A DNA stretch of 64,000 nucleotides from Burkholderia sp. PAMC 26561 (GCF_001557535.2 NZ_CP014309.1:558001-622000), one strand, 5' to 3'; positions 1-8,826 are shown, counted from the stretch's first letter. Made by a program: numbers and translations. Notes: generated from the letters alone by a model not told the origin.

Positions 1-410
1 GCAGACAAGCCTCGCGCCGATTCGATCAAAGGAACGAGCGCGGCAGAGCGGTTTGCTTCCGCTAAAAGAGCCGCGATCTGTACCACTTGCTCTTCCGATT
101 CAATCTTTGGCAACAAGATGAATTGCGGCATGCGGGAGCTATCAAGTAGCGTGGCAAGATCATCCAGTCCAAACCGCGTTGCGGTTGAATTGATCCGAAC
201 GGCAAAGGCAGGAAATGATTCGTCGGCAGGCGCGTTGAGCAGCGCGCGCAGATTGTTTCGTGCCGTACGTTTGTCGGCGGGCGAAACAGAATCTTCAAGA
301 TCAAAGATCGATATGTCGGTGTGACTTTTTGCAGCGCTCAGCAGCCGGTCGGGCTGGGTTCCTGGCGTAAAAAGCCAACTGCGCTGGCGAACAACAGAAT
401 GATTCGGCAT
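1..410 (-). CDS. HpcH/HpaI aldolase / citrate lyase beta-like protein (CitE family), partial
   Basis: This is the N-terminal 136 codons of a gene running off the left edge. I translated it by hand because it has no stop inside the window. The protein begins MPNHSVVRQRSWLFTPG, where RSWLFTPG is the typical CitE/HpcH opening, followed by SIFDLEDSVSPADKR with the acidic DLED metal/CoA-loop motif, then AVRIN and LLPKIESE on successive TIM-barrel strands. The family cleaves or forms C-C bonds in CoA esters such as citramalyl-CoA, malyl-CoA and citryl-CoA. The ATG at 408-410 has an AAGG about 11 nt upstream. Another in-frame start (GTG) lies further upstream but would add residues unlike the family. 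A CaiB-type CoA-transferase, a hydratase remnant and a carrier lie nearby, so a citramalyl-CoA lyase role is the best inference, not proven. Confidence 0.85.
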   Translation of the reverse strand, partial: MPNHSVVRQRSWLFTPGTQPDRLLSAAKSHTDISIFDLEDSVSPADKRTARNNLRALLNAPADESFPAFAVRINSTATRFGLDDLATLLDSSRMPQFILLPKIESEEQVVQIAALLAEANRSAALVPLIESARGLS

Positions 411-531
411 GACGTTGGGCACCTTGTTGAGTGATTCGATGCCCTGATTTTCTTCGTCATGCACTGCGCCGACAATGCGGCATTTTTGGTGTCAGCCTTC
501 GGAAATGTAGAAGGCTGGCCAAGAGGACCAT

Positions 532-1461
532 CTACTCACCAAGAGAAGCTGGCTTGTGCGCCTTCAAACCGTTGCCTTGTTTGGTCAAATGATCGAGAAG
601 CTTTCGCGCAAACGTAGGAAGCGCATCACGTTCGCTGACGCATACACGCATCTCGCGCACCGCCCATTCGTCGCGCAGACGCAGCGTCCGGATGCTCATG
701 GTGCGTTTGCAACGGCGAGCGGTGGATTCAGGCACAACAGAGACGCCCACCCCATTTTCGACCAGCCGACAAATAGTGTCGAAGCTTCGTAACTGAATTC
801 TTTGGCGGATCCGCTTATGCAGCAGCCGAGCGTGACCCTCCAGGTAGATCTGGATAGATGCATCGGCGCCGTAGCCCACGAAATCGTGTTGGATCAGCTG
901 TTCAAACGCGATATCCCGCATACCGTCGAACGCACTTGCTGATGCAGGAACTACTGCACAAAGCCGATCTGACGCGAACGGGAATGCCTGCAACCCGCTC
1001 ATATTCGCGGTCGACGCGACGATTCCTATATCCGCCACGCCGTCCATTAACGCTTCGACGATTTCATGGCTCAGGCGCTCTTCGACCTCTATGTTGACAT
1101 TTGGATTGTCGGCGAGGAACTGGCTCACTGGCGTGGGTAAGAACTCAATGAGCGCATTGGTGTTTGCCAGCAGCCGCACGGTACCTTTGAGTCCGTGCGC
1201 GAACTGACCAAGATCGTCGGTCAGGCGTTGCATCGATGCGAGCGTCACTCGCGCATGGCGCAGCAGCGTACGGCCGGCGTCGGTTGGTGTAACTCCCAGG
1301 CGCTCGCGCAAAAGAAGGGGCACGCCGACCGCCTCTTCCATCTGTTTGATTCGCCCGCTTGCTGAGCCTAGGGCGAGATTGGCGCGCGTAGCGCCATGCG
1401 TGATACTCCCCGCCTCGGCGACAGCGACGAACAAGCGTAAATCCGCGACATCGAAGCGCAT
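532..1461 (-). CDS. LysR-family transcriptional regulator
   Basis: A 309-residue protein of normal LysR length. The N-terminal winged helix-turn-helix spans about residues 4-63 (ADLRLFVAVAEAGSITHGA ... VGVPLLLRE), followed by the linker helix and a two-lobed effector domain (VRLLANTNALIEFLP, IGIVAS, GVGVSVVPES). It is a clear paralogue of the next LysR (1811-2731): both carry the unusual EERLSH(E/D)IV stretch and an N-N/T-A-I motif in the effector domain. It lies between the CitE-like lyase and that second regulator, all on the minus strand, so it probably regulates the CoA-ester cluster. The ATG is preceded by an AGGAGGCTC-like Shine-Dalgarno sequence. Confidence 0.92.
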   Translation of the reverse strand: MRFDVADLRLFVAVAEAGSITHGATRANLALGSASGRIKQMEEAVGVPLLLRERLGVTPTDAGRTLLRHARVTLASMQRLTDDLGQFAHGLKGTVRLLANTNALIEFLPTPVSQFLADNPNVNIEVEERLSHEIVEALMDGVADIGIVASTANMSGLQAFPFASDRLCAVVPASASAFDGMRDIAFEQLIQHDFVGYGADASIQIYLEGHARLLHKRIRQRIQLRSFDTICRLVENGVGVSVVPESTARRCKRTMSIRTLRLRDEWAVREMRVCVSERDALPTFARKLLDHLTKQGNGLKAHKPASLGE

Positions 1462-1810
1462 CTAGAGCCTCCTGAACAGGGTTACATGCAGCGGCACGCG
1501 TCAGTGCCGCACGAGCGTCGTCAACTCGCAATGCAACACGTGCTTCTGTCTTGCAAATCCGCTCATTTTCCACGCAGTAACAACATGTAAGCGATGCGAG
1601 GGGCTCTCGACGCATCCCGCAAACGCCCCCTTGTCGAGCAGGCGTCGCGTGGTGGTTTCGAAAAGCGGCCAAGCGATTGCAATCTGCGCGAAATCACCAA
1701 GACGGATCCAATTAGATTTTACGTGCGATGCGGACCGCAACACGATCGGGGCTACGGTAATCTCGTGTGCCAGGATAGGCCTACCCGGACCTTGACCACC
1801 GCAGTTCCCG
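1462..1810. other. Intergenic stretch between two LysR genes
   Basis: This is 349 nt between the paralogous regulators. Open frames exist on the minus strand, but none resembles a family I know, and none has a convincing ribosome-binding site. I see no strong hairpin. It presumably holds the promoter of the downstream LysR gene. Confidence 0.4.
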
Positions 1811-2731
1811 TCAGTGCGCATGTGTAGCCGGCGTACGTGAACCGTCAGCACCGCTACATAAGACTTCGATCAACTTATCCCGAAAGACGTTCTTCTCATT
1901 AGGATGTCGCTGCACGCATACGCGAAGGTCTCGTTTAGACCAAGGCTCGATCAAGTCCACCACGGCAAGCTGCCCTTGGTCTGATGGTTCGATAGCCGAG
2001 CGCGGCACGATGCCAATGCCGGCCCCGGAGGAGACCAGACGCGCGATCGCCCGATAGCCTGAAACCTGCACCCGGACGTCGAGGCGGCCGCCAAGCGCCG
2101 TGGCATGACTCATTAGGAACGTGTGCAGTGCAGCGCCTGACTGCAGACTAATAAACGGTTGTCCGAGGCACTCCGCGAAACTCGCCGTTGTGTTCAGCTC
2201 GAGCGAATGGTCGATCGGCGTAAGTAGGACGAGCTGATCCTCGCGATAAGGAAGAAAGTCCAGATTCGGATACCCCGTCTCAAGCGCTACTACACCAAGG
2301 TCGGCGCGGCCGGCCGCGACGGCTACAACGATATCGTGGCTCAGACGCTCCTCCATTGTTATCCGCACGCTCGGATGCAGCGCGAAGAACCGGGCAAGGT
2401 CGTGCGGCAGATGGGAACTGATCGCATTGTTGTTGGCAAAAACCGTCACGTGGCCAGTCAGGCCCTGCGCAAAGGGAAGTAGGTCAGCCCGCATTTGCTC
2501 AAGTTGCGCCAGACACCGCCGCGCATGCTCCATCAAAACATGGCCGGCGCCCGTTAGGCTCACTCCGCGGGCCTGACGCGTAAGCAACGGCACACCCACC
2601 GCATTTTCCAGATTTCTTATCCGCAAGCTCACTGATGACGGTGCAAGGTGACACCGTTCGGCTCCGCGCGAAACGTTGCCTTCTTCAGCGACCGCGAGAA
2701 AGACCTTTAAATCTGTCAGATCGTAGGGCAT
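1811..2731 (-). CDS. LysR-family transcriptional regulator, divergent from CoA-transferase
   Basis: A LysR protein of about 306 residues. I place the start at the ATG at 2729-2731 (MPYDLTDLKVFLAVAEEG), which matches the length of the N-terminal HTH in the family; an upstream in-frame ATG would add 13 atypical residues. The HTH covers about residues 3-62. The effector domain contains NNNAISSHLP, EERLSHDIV and GIGIVPRSA. It is divergently transcribed from the CaiB-type CoA-transferase, the classic LysR arrangement, with 198 nt of shared regulatory DNA containing a perfect short palindrome. Control of the CoA-transferase/transporter genes by a dicarboxylate or its CoA ester is an inference. Confidence 0.92.
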   Translation of the reverse strand: MPYDLTDLKVFLAVAEEGNVSRGAERCHLAPSSVSLRIRNLENAVGVPLLTRQARGVSLTGAGHVLMEHARRCLAQLEQMRADLLPFAQGLTGHVTVFANNNAISSHLPHDLARFFALHPSVRITMEERLSHDIVVAVAAGRADLGVVALETGYPNLDFLPYREDQLVLLTPIDHSLELNTTASFAECLGQPFISLQSGAALHTFLMSHATALGGRLDVRVQVSGYRAIARLVSSGAGIGIVPRSAIEPSDQGQLAVVDLIEPWSKRDLRVCVQRHPNEKNVFRDKLIEVLCSGADGSRTPATHAH

Positions 2732-2840
2732 ACCGTTCGGCCACGTCGAATTTTGCAAAGTGTATCGCAACTGAGGCCTTCAAATAAAAGGCACTTGAAT
2801 GGCGCTTTTTTATTGTTGCATCGCGTCATTTCGTCATTCG

Positions 2841-2855
2841 CGAACGCAACGTTCG
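2841..2855. promoter_or_regulatory. Perfect inverted repeat in the LysR/CoA-transferase divergent region
   Basis: CGAACG-CAA-CGTTCG has perfect 6-nt arms around a 3-nt spacer. It sits about 75 nt upstream of the CoA-transferase start and about 110 nt upstream of the LysR start. The position and symmetry suit an operator. It is not a textbook T-N11-A LysR box, so the binding protein is inferred. Confidence 0.4.
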
Positions 2856-2929
2856 AAAAAGCTCGCTGTATCCGGAACCTTAATTTATCGATACTCGATT
2901 CAGTACATCGACAGACTCTGGAGACAACA

Positions 2930-4102
2930 ATGCGCGTCATCGAAAACGAAGCTCTGCTGGCTAAGCCATTTGCGGGCTTGGTCGTAGTGTCGATTGAACA
3001 GGCGCTGGCTGCACCCCTCTGCACAGGGCGGCTTGCAGAGATGGGCGCACGCGTGATTAAAATCGAGCGTGCCGAAGGCGATTTTGCGCGTGGTTACGAC
3101 CAAGCTGCGAAAGGAACCTCGTCTTACTTTGTCTGGACGAACCGTGGCAAAGAGTCGCTCGTGATGGATTTTAAACAGCCCGACGACGCGGAGCTTTTGC
3201 ACCGTATCTTGACCAACGCAGACGTGTTTGTGCAAAACCTCGCGCCCGGGGCACTCTCACGCGCTGGCTTTGACAGCGCCTCGCTCCGTAAGCGGTATCC
3301 ACGCCTTATTACCTGCGACATTACCGGCTACGGCAACGATAACGACGCCAGCGGCCAAAAGGCATATGACCTGCTGGTCCAGTGCGAGAGCGGCCTCGCA
3401 AGTATCAGTGGCTCCCCGGAGGCTTGCGGCCGTATCGGCGTGTCCATCTGCGACATCGGTGCGGGCATGAACGCCGCCATCGCCGTGCTTTCCGCACTTG
3501 CGCTACGCGAGCGTACCGGCCGCGGCTCGGGCGTATCGGTGTCCCTGTTTGATGGTGCGGCAGACTGGATGACGATTCCCTATCTGCATGAAGTTTATGG
3601 CGATGGGGCGCCGACCCGCCAGGGACTAAAGCATCCATCGATCGCACCGTACGGGTCGTTTTCCACCCGCGACGGGCATGACATCGTTATCAGCATTCAG
3701 AACGAGCGGGAGTGGCAGCGCTTTTGCGAAGCATTCCTGCAGCAGCCCGAGACTGCGTTGGATCGGCGCTTTGCATCGAATACCGAAAGGGTTCGAAACC
3801 GCGATGCGCTGGACCGCTTAATTGCAGATACCTTCGCGAGCCTTGACTTGAGCGAAACACTGGAGCGCCTGTCGTCGTCCAACACTGCATATGGTCAGGT
3901 ACGTTCGGTCCGGGGAATGTCCGAACACCCTGCACTTCGCACCTGGCCTATGTCCGTTGACGACTCGGAAATTCAAATGATTGCCCCGCCCGTGCGTGCG
4001 CCATGGGATGAGCAACGGTTCGCCCGCGCGCCGGCCATCGGGGAGCATAGCGAGGCCCTCCGCGCCGAATTCGCAGTGCTAAAAACCAAAGCAATGTCAT
4101 GA
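2930..4102 (+). CDS. CaiB/BaiF family CoA-transferase (family III)
   Basis: A 390-residue family III CoA-transferase, close to the usual length of about 400. The start is the ATG at 2930 with a TGGAGAC Shine-Dalgarno; the longer frame upstream is spurious. Visible family features are the N-terminal VVSIEQALAAPLCTGRLAEM and VIKIERAEGDFAR, the VQNLAPGALSRAGF segment, and AYDLLVQCESGL, which carries the catalytic Asp that forms the enzyme-CoA anhydride. These enzymes move CoA between an acyl-CoA donor and a free acid. Its stop overlaps the start of a decayed HTD2-type hydratase (ATGA). With a CitE-like lyase and a dicarboxylate-type carrier nearby, an itaconate/mesaconate/citramalate CoA-transferase is the most likely role. 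Confidence 0.9.
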   Translation: MRVIENEALLAKPFAGLVVVSIEQALAAPLCTGRLAEMGARVIKIERAEGDFARGYDQAAKGTSSYFVWTNRGKESLVMDFKQPDDAELLHRILTNADVFVQNLAPGALSRAGFDSASLRKRYPRLITCDITGYGNDNDASGQKAYDLLVQCESGLASISGSPEACGRIGVSICDIGAGMNAAIAVLSALALRERTGRGSGVSVSLFDGAADWMTIPYLHEVYGDGAPTRQGLKHPSIAPYGSFSTRDGHDIVISIQNEREWQRFCEAFLQQPETALDRRFASNTERVRNRDALDRLIADTFASLDLSETLERLSSSNTAYGQVRSVRGMSEHPALRTWPMSVDDSEIQMIAPPVRAPWDEQRFARAPAIGEHSEALRAEFAVLKTKAMS

Positions 4103-4510
4103 GTTAATTCGATCACTTGCACGGACGGATCGGCAGATCAGTTGCCGATGGCGACTTACTGTCGTCGCACCGTGCGCGCTTGATGGTCGCCGCACTCGGT
4201 CATCCTCAGTCGGATTTCAAGGGCGGCATACCACTACGACCGCCACTTTGGCGCTGGCTTTGTTTGCTCGACAGGCGAACGCCGCTGGCCCTCAGTCGCG
4301 ACGTACACCCAGGTCGCAGCGGCTTCCTGGCACCCGTCGCACGTTAAGGACGGCCGCTTACCCATTTCTCGACCTAGGCGTTCAACCCGCCCACTCCAGC
4401 AAGAGAACACGATCAACGCCGCGTCAGACGGCGACCAGCTTGTGCAATGGGTCAGATTGCGCAGCCGCGCGCTTTCGTAGCGTGCGGAGGCGAAATTCTG
4501 AGCGACATCG
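4099..4510 (+). pseudogene. Decayed HTD2/MaoC-type acyl-CoA hydratase (mesaconyl-CoA hydratase-like)
   Basis: Reading from the ATG at 4099, which overlaps the CoA-transferase stop as ATGA, gives M-S-stop-F-D-H-L-H-G-R-I-G-R. The frame then stays open to a stop after FLAPVAR near 4347. The open part contains PLRPPLWRWLCLLD and HPGRSGFLAPV, which I recognise as the counterparts of the PLPPLWHW and DGHPxxGGFLPPVPLP motifs of HTD2-type hydratases. Codon 3 is TAA. The expected continuation (PRRMWAGG) is lost, and only scattered similarity remains up to about 4510, so the rest is deleted or frameshifted. An intact copy would be the middle enzyme between the CoA-transferase and the CitE-type lyase. 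Assignment is by motif recall; the 3' limit is approximate. Confidence 0.65.
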
Positions 4511-4556
4511 CACCAAGCGATACACGATGGTTACGTTGAATATCAGGAGACAAAAC

Positions 4557-5894
4557 ATGAACCCAAGCCAATCTGCGCTGCTTGACGACACGATTGAGAG
4601 CTTATCTGCCTCAAAGCGCGTACAACGACGCGCGGCAATCGCCAGTGTCATCGGTACGACCATCGAATGGTACGACTTTTTTATTTACGGTACTGCTGCA
4701 GCGCTCGTATTTCCTTCTCTGTTTTTCTCATACGGCGGATCCGATGGCCTGATGGAGTCATTCGCTACAATTTTTGTAGGCTTTTTATCACGTCCATTAG
4801 GAGGCGCGCTCTTCGGCCATCTGGGTGATCGAGTCGGCCGTAAATCCACTCTTGTCGCCACCCTTACGCTGATGGGCGTCGCCACGGTGCTAGTCGGTTG
4901 TTTGCCGACAGAAAAAGTGGTCGGACCTGCTGCAGGATGGCTGTTGATTGGGCTTCGCTTCCTGCAAGGCATCGGGGTCGGAGGCGAATGGGGGGGTGCC
5001 GTTCTGCTTTCGATGGAATCACATCATGGAAAGCGGCGGAGTTTCATGGCATCGTTGCCGAACGTCGGCGTTCCGCTCGGCCTCGTGATCTCAGTCCTTG
5101 TCTGGAGCGCCTGCAGTCATCTGGCCGGTTCAGCGCTGCTGGAAAACGGCTGGCGGCTCCCCTTCATTGCGAGTGCGGTGCTGCTGATGTTCGGACTGCT
5201 TATTCGCGTCGGCGTTCCCGAAACGCGCGACTTCATCGAAGCCAACAGGTCGGCCGATCGCACGAAGAGTCCGCTCGGGGAAGCAATTCGCACCGAGTGG
5301 CGCGCCATTCTCCTCTCGGCGCTCATCCGTCCGGGTGAGCAGGCCGCTTTTTACACGCTCACTACGTTTGCGGTGCTGTACGGATCAAAGCATCTGGCGC
5401 TCGGTCGGGACCTTATGCTGAACGCCGTATTAATCGCCGCCCTGGTCGCTTGCTTCGCGTTACCGTTCTTCGGTTATGTCGCCGACCGCATTGGCCGTCG
5501 GCGGACTTACATGTCAGCCGCGATCTGCATGATGTTGTTCGCATTTCCCTACTTCGCATTACTCAACACGCGGCTGCCGCTCGCAGTGATTGGAGGCACC
5601 GTCTTCGTAATGGTCATCCACGCGGCACTATACGGCTCGCAGGCCGCCTACATAGCTGAGTCATTCCCCGCTCATATTCGTTACAGCGGAGCATCGCTGG
5701 GATATCAAGGAGCATCTATTATCGCGGGAGGCCCGGCGCCGTTGGTCTCTCTGTGGTTGTTCCAGACGTTCCACTCGGGATACGCCGTTGCGGCTTATCT
5801 TGCCGCTATGTCCCTTGTCAGCATTTGCGCATCCTTCTTCCTTGGGCGGCCGAAACCCGCTGCCGTTCCGGATGGACTGCGCACGAATGTGTAG
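4557..5894 (+). CDS. MFS transporter, metabolite:H+ symporter (MHS) family
   Basis: A 445-residue membrane protein with about twelve hydrophobic segments. The start at 4557 has a CAGGAGAC ribosome-binding site; the longer in-frame extension upstream runs through the hydratase remnant and is rejected. MHS hallmarks are IGTTIEWYDFFIYG near the N-terminus, GHLGDRVGRKSTL in the first cytoplasmic loop, GIGVGGEWGG, and the second-half repeat GYVADRIGRRRTYM. Family members import organic acids or zwitterions (citrate, alpha-ketoglutarate, shikimate, proline/betaine) with protons. Lying in the same direction downstream of a CoA-transferase and a hydratase remnant, it probably supplies that pathway's C5 dicarboxylate. 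The substrate is inferred from context. Confidence 0.9.
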   Translation: MNPSQSALLDDTIESLSASKRVQRRAAIASVIGTTIEWYDFFIYGTAAALVFPSLFFSYGGSDGLMESFATIFVGFLSRPLGGALFGHLGDRVGRKSTLVATLTLMGVATVLVGCLPTEKVVGPAAGWLLIGLRFLQGIGVGGEWGGAVLLSMESHHGKRRSFMASLPNVGVPLGLVISVLVWSACSHLAGSALLENGWRLPFIASAVLLMFGLLIRVGVPETRDFIEANRSADRTKSPLGEAIRTEWRAILLSALIRPGEQAAFYTLTTFAVLYGSKHLALGRDLMLNAVLIAALVACFALPFFGYVADRIGRRRTYMSAAICMMLFAFPYFALLNTRLPLAVIGGTVFVMVIHAALYGSQAAYIAESFPAHIRYSGASLGYQGASIIAGGPAPLVSLWLFQTFHSGYAVAAYLAAMSLVSICASFFLGRPKPAAVPDGLRTNV

Positions 5895-6414
5895 GTAAGC
5901 TTACGAGTCAGCAGCACTTGACGGAATCGTTTCTCGTTCTCCCTAGCGATCGACCAGATCGCTTTTCCAAGAAATCAATACAGACCCTATCTTGGAAGAC
6001 GTGGTTCGCATCGGCAACAAAGGGACAACGCTTGCATGCCGCCAATGGCATTCAAAGGTCCCACGCCTGCGCCATAGCAAAACGCAACAGAGTCGTGAGC
6101 ACCAATCCGCGTCCAAAGTGACCAATTCAAAAGCAAGGGATATTCACATGGTCCTCGATAGATGAGCCGCTAGCCCGCATTCACTAGATAGGTGTAAGCC
6201 TTGGACAAAAATCTGTTTTTATATAATGTTTTTTGTTCTGTAGTTAGGTCTGCGGCATTCGCCACGTTGGCCGTATGGGGGGCATCTAGAGGTTCCATGC
6301 TTGCGACTGTCGCTAGCGGCGCTGTCTTTTTCCTGTTCTGGATGTCTCTTCCTTGCCGGCAATGATCCAAATTAGGCCGCCATCCGAAATCGCGCGCATG
6401 GCTTCGGCTACGAC
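5895..6414. other. Gene-poor interval after the MFS carrier
   Basis: This is 520 nt without a convincing gene. An 82-codon minus-strand frame (6170-6418) has no recognisable domain and a biased, low-complexity composition. There is an AT-rich patch near 6215-6235. I see no clear terminator. Confidence 0.4.
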
Positions 6415-7455
6415 TCATACGCTTGCCGGGAGCTTCCTCGTCAAGAAGTAGTCGATCATTGCGGCGATCTCGGGGCTGTGCGTTTCGAGTGCGAAGTGTC
6501 CTGTGTCAAGAAAATGCACCTCGGCATCGGGAATGTCCCGCTTATAAGCCGTCGCGCCTGGCGGAATGAACGAGGGATCATTTTTCCCCCAAACCGCAAG
6601 GAGCGGCGGCCGATGGGTTCGAAAGTATTTCTGGAAGCTTGGATAGAGGGCGACGTTACTACGATAGTCAAGTATCAAATCGAGCTGGATCTCCTCTGCG
6701 CCCGGACGCCCCATGTAGGCGATGTCTAAGGTGTAACCGTCGGGTGACATCAACGACGGGTCGGCTCCGCGCAGGTATTGAAAATTCTTGATCGTGTCAG
6801 CTGAAAGCGAGCCGCGGCAAGCCTCTCGATTTGCGGGCGTCGGGGCGCGCCAATAGGTTTGCCAGTCGCCCCATGTGTCGCTCAGGCCTTCGATGTAAGC
6901 ATTTCCATTTTGACTGATTATCGCTGTCACGCGCTCCGGATGCGCCATCGCAAGCCTGAAGCCGGTCGGCGCGCCGTAATCGAACGCGTAGATCGCGTAT
7001 TTTTTTAGCCCCAGTGCAACTGTAAATCCGTCGATAACCTTTGCCAAATTATCGAATGTGTAATTGAACTCGCCGCGCGGCGGTGCTTTGGTGTTGCCAA
7101 AGCCAGGGAGGTCTGGAGCAATTAGCCGATATCGCTTCGACAGTTCGAGCATCAGGTCACGGAACAGGTGACTTGCTGTTGGGAACCCGTGCAGAAGTAA
7201 AATAACGGGCGCGTCCTTCGGACCGGCTTCTCGATAAAATACCTCGACATCCCCAACTGTCTGGGTACCGTATGTTGTCTTGCTGCTTCCATTTGACGTC
7301 CTGCGGTCTTGCTTCCCGGCGCCAGTTGAGCCAGATTCATCTGCGGTGGATAAAACCGGCGCAATAGCGCCAATCAAGCCAATTCCAACTGCGACAAGCG
7401 TCCTTCGAAGAGAAAGATTGGGAAGAATCTCGTTCTGCATGTGGGTTTTTTTCAT
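6415..7455 (-). CDS. Exported alpha/beta hydrolase of the dehalogenase/epoxide hydrolase type
   Basis: A 346-residue protein. The start at 7455 (MKKTHMQNE) has an AAAGAGGTAGCT Shine-Dalgarno; the longer frame adds 30 atypical residues. Residues 10-45 form a signal peptide, with an RR pair before a hydrophobic core (LSLRRTLVAVGIGLIGAI). The hydrolase fold follows: LLLHGFPTASHLFRDL (oxyanion HGFP), DLPGFGNT, then the nucleophile elbow AIYAFDYGAPTGFRLA. The elbow carries Asp rather than Ser, as in haloalkane or fluoroacetate dehalogenases and epoxide hydrolases. The catalytic His is in LDTGHFALETH and a late acid is plausible in WGKNDPSF. The substrate cannot be told. It stands alone, upstream of nothing obviously related. 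Confidence 0.85.
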   Translation of the reverse strand: MKKTHMQNEILPNLSLRRTLVAVGIGLIGAIAPVLSTADESGSTGAGKQDRRTSNGSSKTTYGTQTVGDVEVFYREAGPKDAPVILLLHGFPTASHLFRDLMLELSKRYRLIAPDLPGFGNTKAPPRGEFNYTFDNLAKVIDGFTVALGLKKYAIYAFDYGAPTGFRLAMAHPERVTAIISQNGNAYIEGLSDTWGDWQTYWRAPTPANREACRGSLSADTIKNFQYLRGADPSLMSPDGYTLDIAYMGRPGAEEIQLDLILDYRSNVALYPSFQKYFRTHRPPLLAVWGKNDPSFIPPGATAYKRDIPDAEVHFLDTGHFALETHSPEIAAMIDYFLTRKLPASV

Positions 7456-7634
7456 AGCTACCTCTTTATGTAAAGACGTAATGAGCCATACACAGGAACC
7501 GAAGGATCTCGTGCGGCGAAATGCGGAGGATATTTGACGGCTCACGATGTCGCACCCAAGATGACCCGTTCTATATATCTATGGGCGGATCATCTGGGCG
7601 GTGGGCTGTCATGCTGAACTTCAACTAATTGGGC

Positions 7635-7669
7635 GCCCTTTCCTTCAATGATCAATCGAAGGAAAGGGC
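7635..7669. terminator. Perfect 12-bp hairpin between hydrolase and OYE genes
   Basis: GCCCTTTCCTTC and GAAGGAAAGGGC pair perfectly around an 11-nt loop. It lies just downstream of the Old Yellow Enzyme gene (minus strand) and about 180 nt upstream of the hydrolase. No U-tract follows on either strand, so it may act as an mRNA 3' stabiliser or weak terminator rather than a canonical intrinsic terminator. Confidence 0.5.
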
Positions 7670-7710
7670 CGTAACTTCTCCGACTTGTGAAAGGTGCGGA
7701 TCATGCAACA

Positions 7711-8826
7711 TCAGCTCAGTGTGTCTAGCGCCGCCGCGGAGAATGGACGGAGCTCACTAGACCGCTCTTCCCGAATCTTTGCTAGCCACTGCGGGTCATT
7801 TGCTAATGCGCGGCCGACTGCGACCAGGTCGAACTCCTTATGCAGCAGTCTTTCGCTCAGCGCCTCTAGACTCGCGAGGTTTGAACGATGCGAGTGACTA
7901 TCGCCGGTTTTGGAATTGAACAACGTATCGAGGAAGTCGGGACCATCGAGACCGACTGAACCGACGGTAATAGTCGGAAGCCCGCTGAGCTTTTTTATCC
8001 ATCCCGCGAGGTTAAGATCCGATCCCGCAAACTCAGGTTCCCAGAATCGGCGGGTCGATGCGTGCAACAGGTCAACACCCGCGTCCGCCAAGGGTCCGAG
8101 CCATTCTTCCAACTCGACAGCTGTAGCCGCCAATCTGCTGTCGTAGTCTTGAACCCGCCATTGCGATAGACGAAAGGAAATGACGAACTCGGAACCGACC
8201 TCCCTTCGAATAGCTTTAATGATTTCTGCCGCCAGCCGCCCTCGATTTTTGACACTCGCGCCGTATTGATCTTCGCGGCGGTTAGTCTTTTCCCAAAAAA
8301 ATTGATCGATCAGGTAACCGTGTGCGCCATGGACCTCGACGGCGTCGAAACCAATGTCTTTGGCCGTTCTCGCAGCCTTCGAAAATGCCAAGACTGTGTC
8401 TTGCAAGTCTTCATCGTTCATTGGCTTGCCTGCGCCGCTTACAGCAGAAGGACCTTCGCTGATTGCGTCGGGATGCGGACCGGCACCCGCTTCGCGCATC
8501 AGTCCAAGATGCCATAGCTGTGGTGCGATCTTTCCTCCCGCCTCATGAACCTGCCTGACCACTTCGCGCCAACCTTCGATGCTCGCCGAATCGTGCAGAT
8601 TTGGGATACTGGAATGATTTGACGCCGCGGGACGGTCTATCGTCGTACCCTCTGTAATAATTAATCCAACGCCGCCTTCCGCGCGCCGGCGATAGTACGC
8701 CGCGACGTCGGCGCCCGGAATCCCACCAGGACTTTTTCGACGCGTCATTGGTGCCATAACCACCCTATTGTTGGTTGTCAGGCTTTTAAGTTTAAAGGGT
8801 TGGAATAATGGCGAAAATGGTTTCAT
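7711..8826 (-). CDS. NADH:flavin oxidoreductase, Old Yellow Enzyme family
   Basis: A 371-residue FMN-dependent TIM-barrel reductase. The start at 8826 (MKPFSPLFQPFKLKSL) gives normal OYE length; the upstream in-frame extension of 71 residues is not family-like. Motifs in order are NRVVMAPMTRRKS (FMN-binding strand 1), ITEGTTIDRPA, PQLWHLG, the VEVHGAHGYLIDQFFWEKTNRR signature, GSEFVISFRLSQW, TITVGSVG and LVAVGRALANDPQWLAKI at the phosphate-binding end. Such enzymes reduce activated alkenes, enones or nitroesters using NAD(P)H. A stand-alone minus-strand gene beside an AraC/SDR pair, so a role in a shared xenobiotic or stress response is possible but unproven. Confidence 0.92.
   Translation of the reverse strand: MKPFSPLFQPFKLKSLTTNNRVVMAPMTRRKSPGGIPGADVAAYYRRRAEGGVGLIITEGTTIDRPAASNHSSIPNLHDSASIEGWREVVRQVHEAGGKIAPQLWHLGLMREAGAGPHPDAISEGPSAVSGAGKPMNDEDLQDTVLAFSKAARTAKDIGFDAVEVHGAHGYLIDQFFWEKTNRREDQYGASVKNRGRLAAEIIKAIRREVGSEFVISFRLSQWRVQDYDSRLAATAVELEEWLGPLADAGVDLLHASTRRFWEPEFAGSDLNLAGWIKKLSGLPTITVGSVGLDGPDFLDTLFNSKTGDSHSHRSNLASLEALSERLLHKEFDLVAVGRALANDPQWLAKIREERSSELRPFSAAALDTLS

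Noticed and set aside
1501..1851. Minus-strand 116-codon frame between the two LysR genes
   Set aside because: It overlaps the 3' end of the second LysR gene in another frame, has no recognisable motif and no good ribosome-binding site.
4248..4556. N-terminal extension of the MFS carrier frame
   Set aside because: It runs through the decayed hydratase in another frame; the ATG at 4557 has a strong Shine-Dalgarno and matches the family start.
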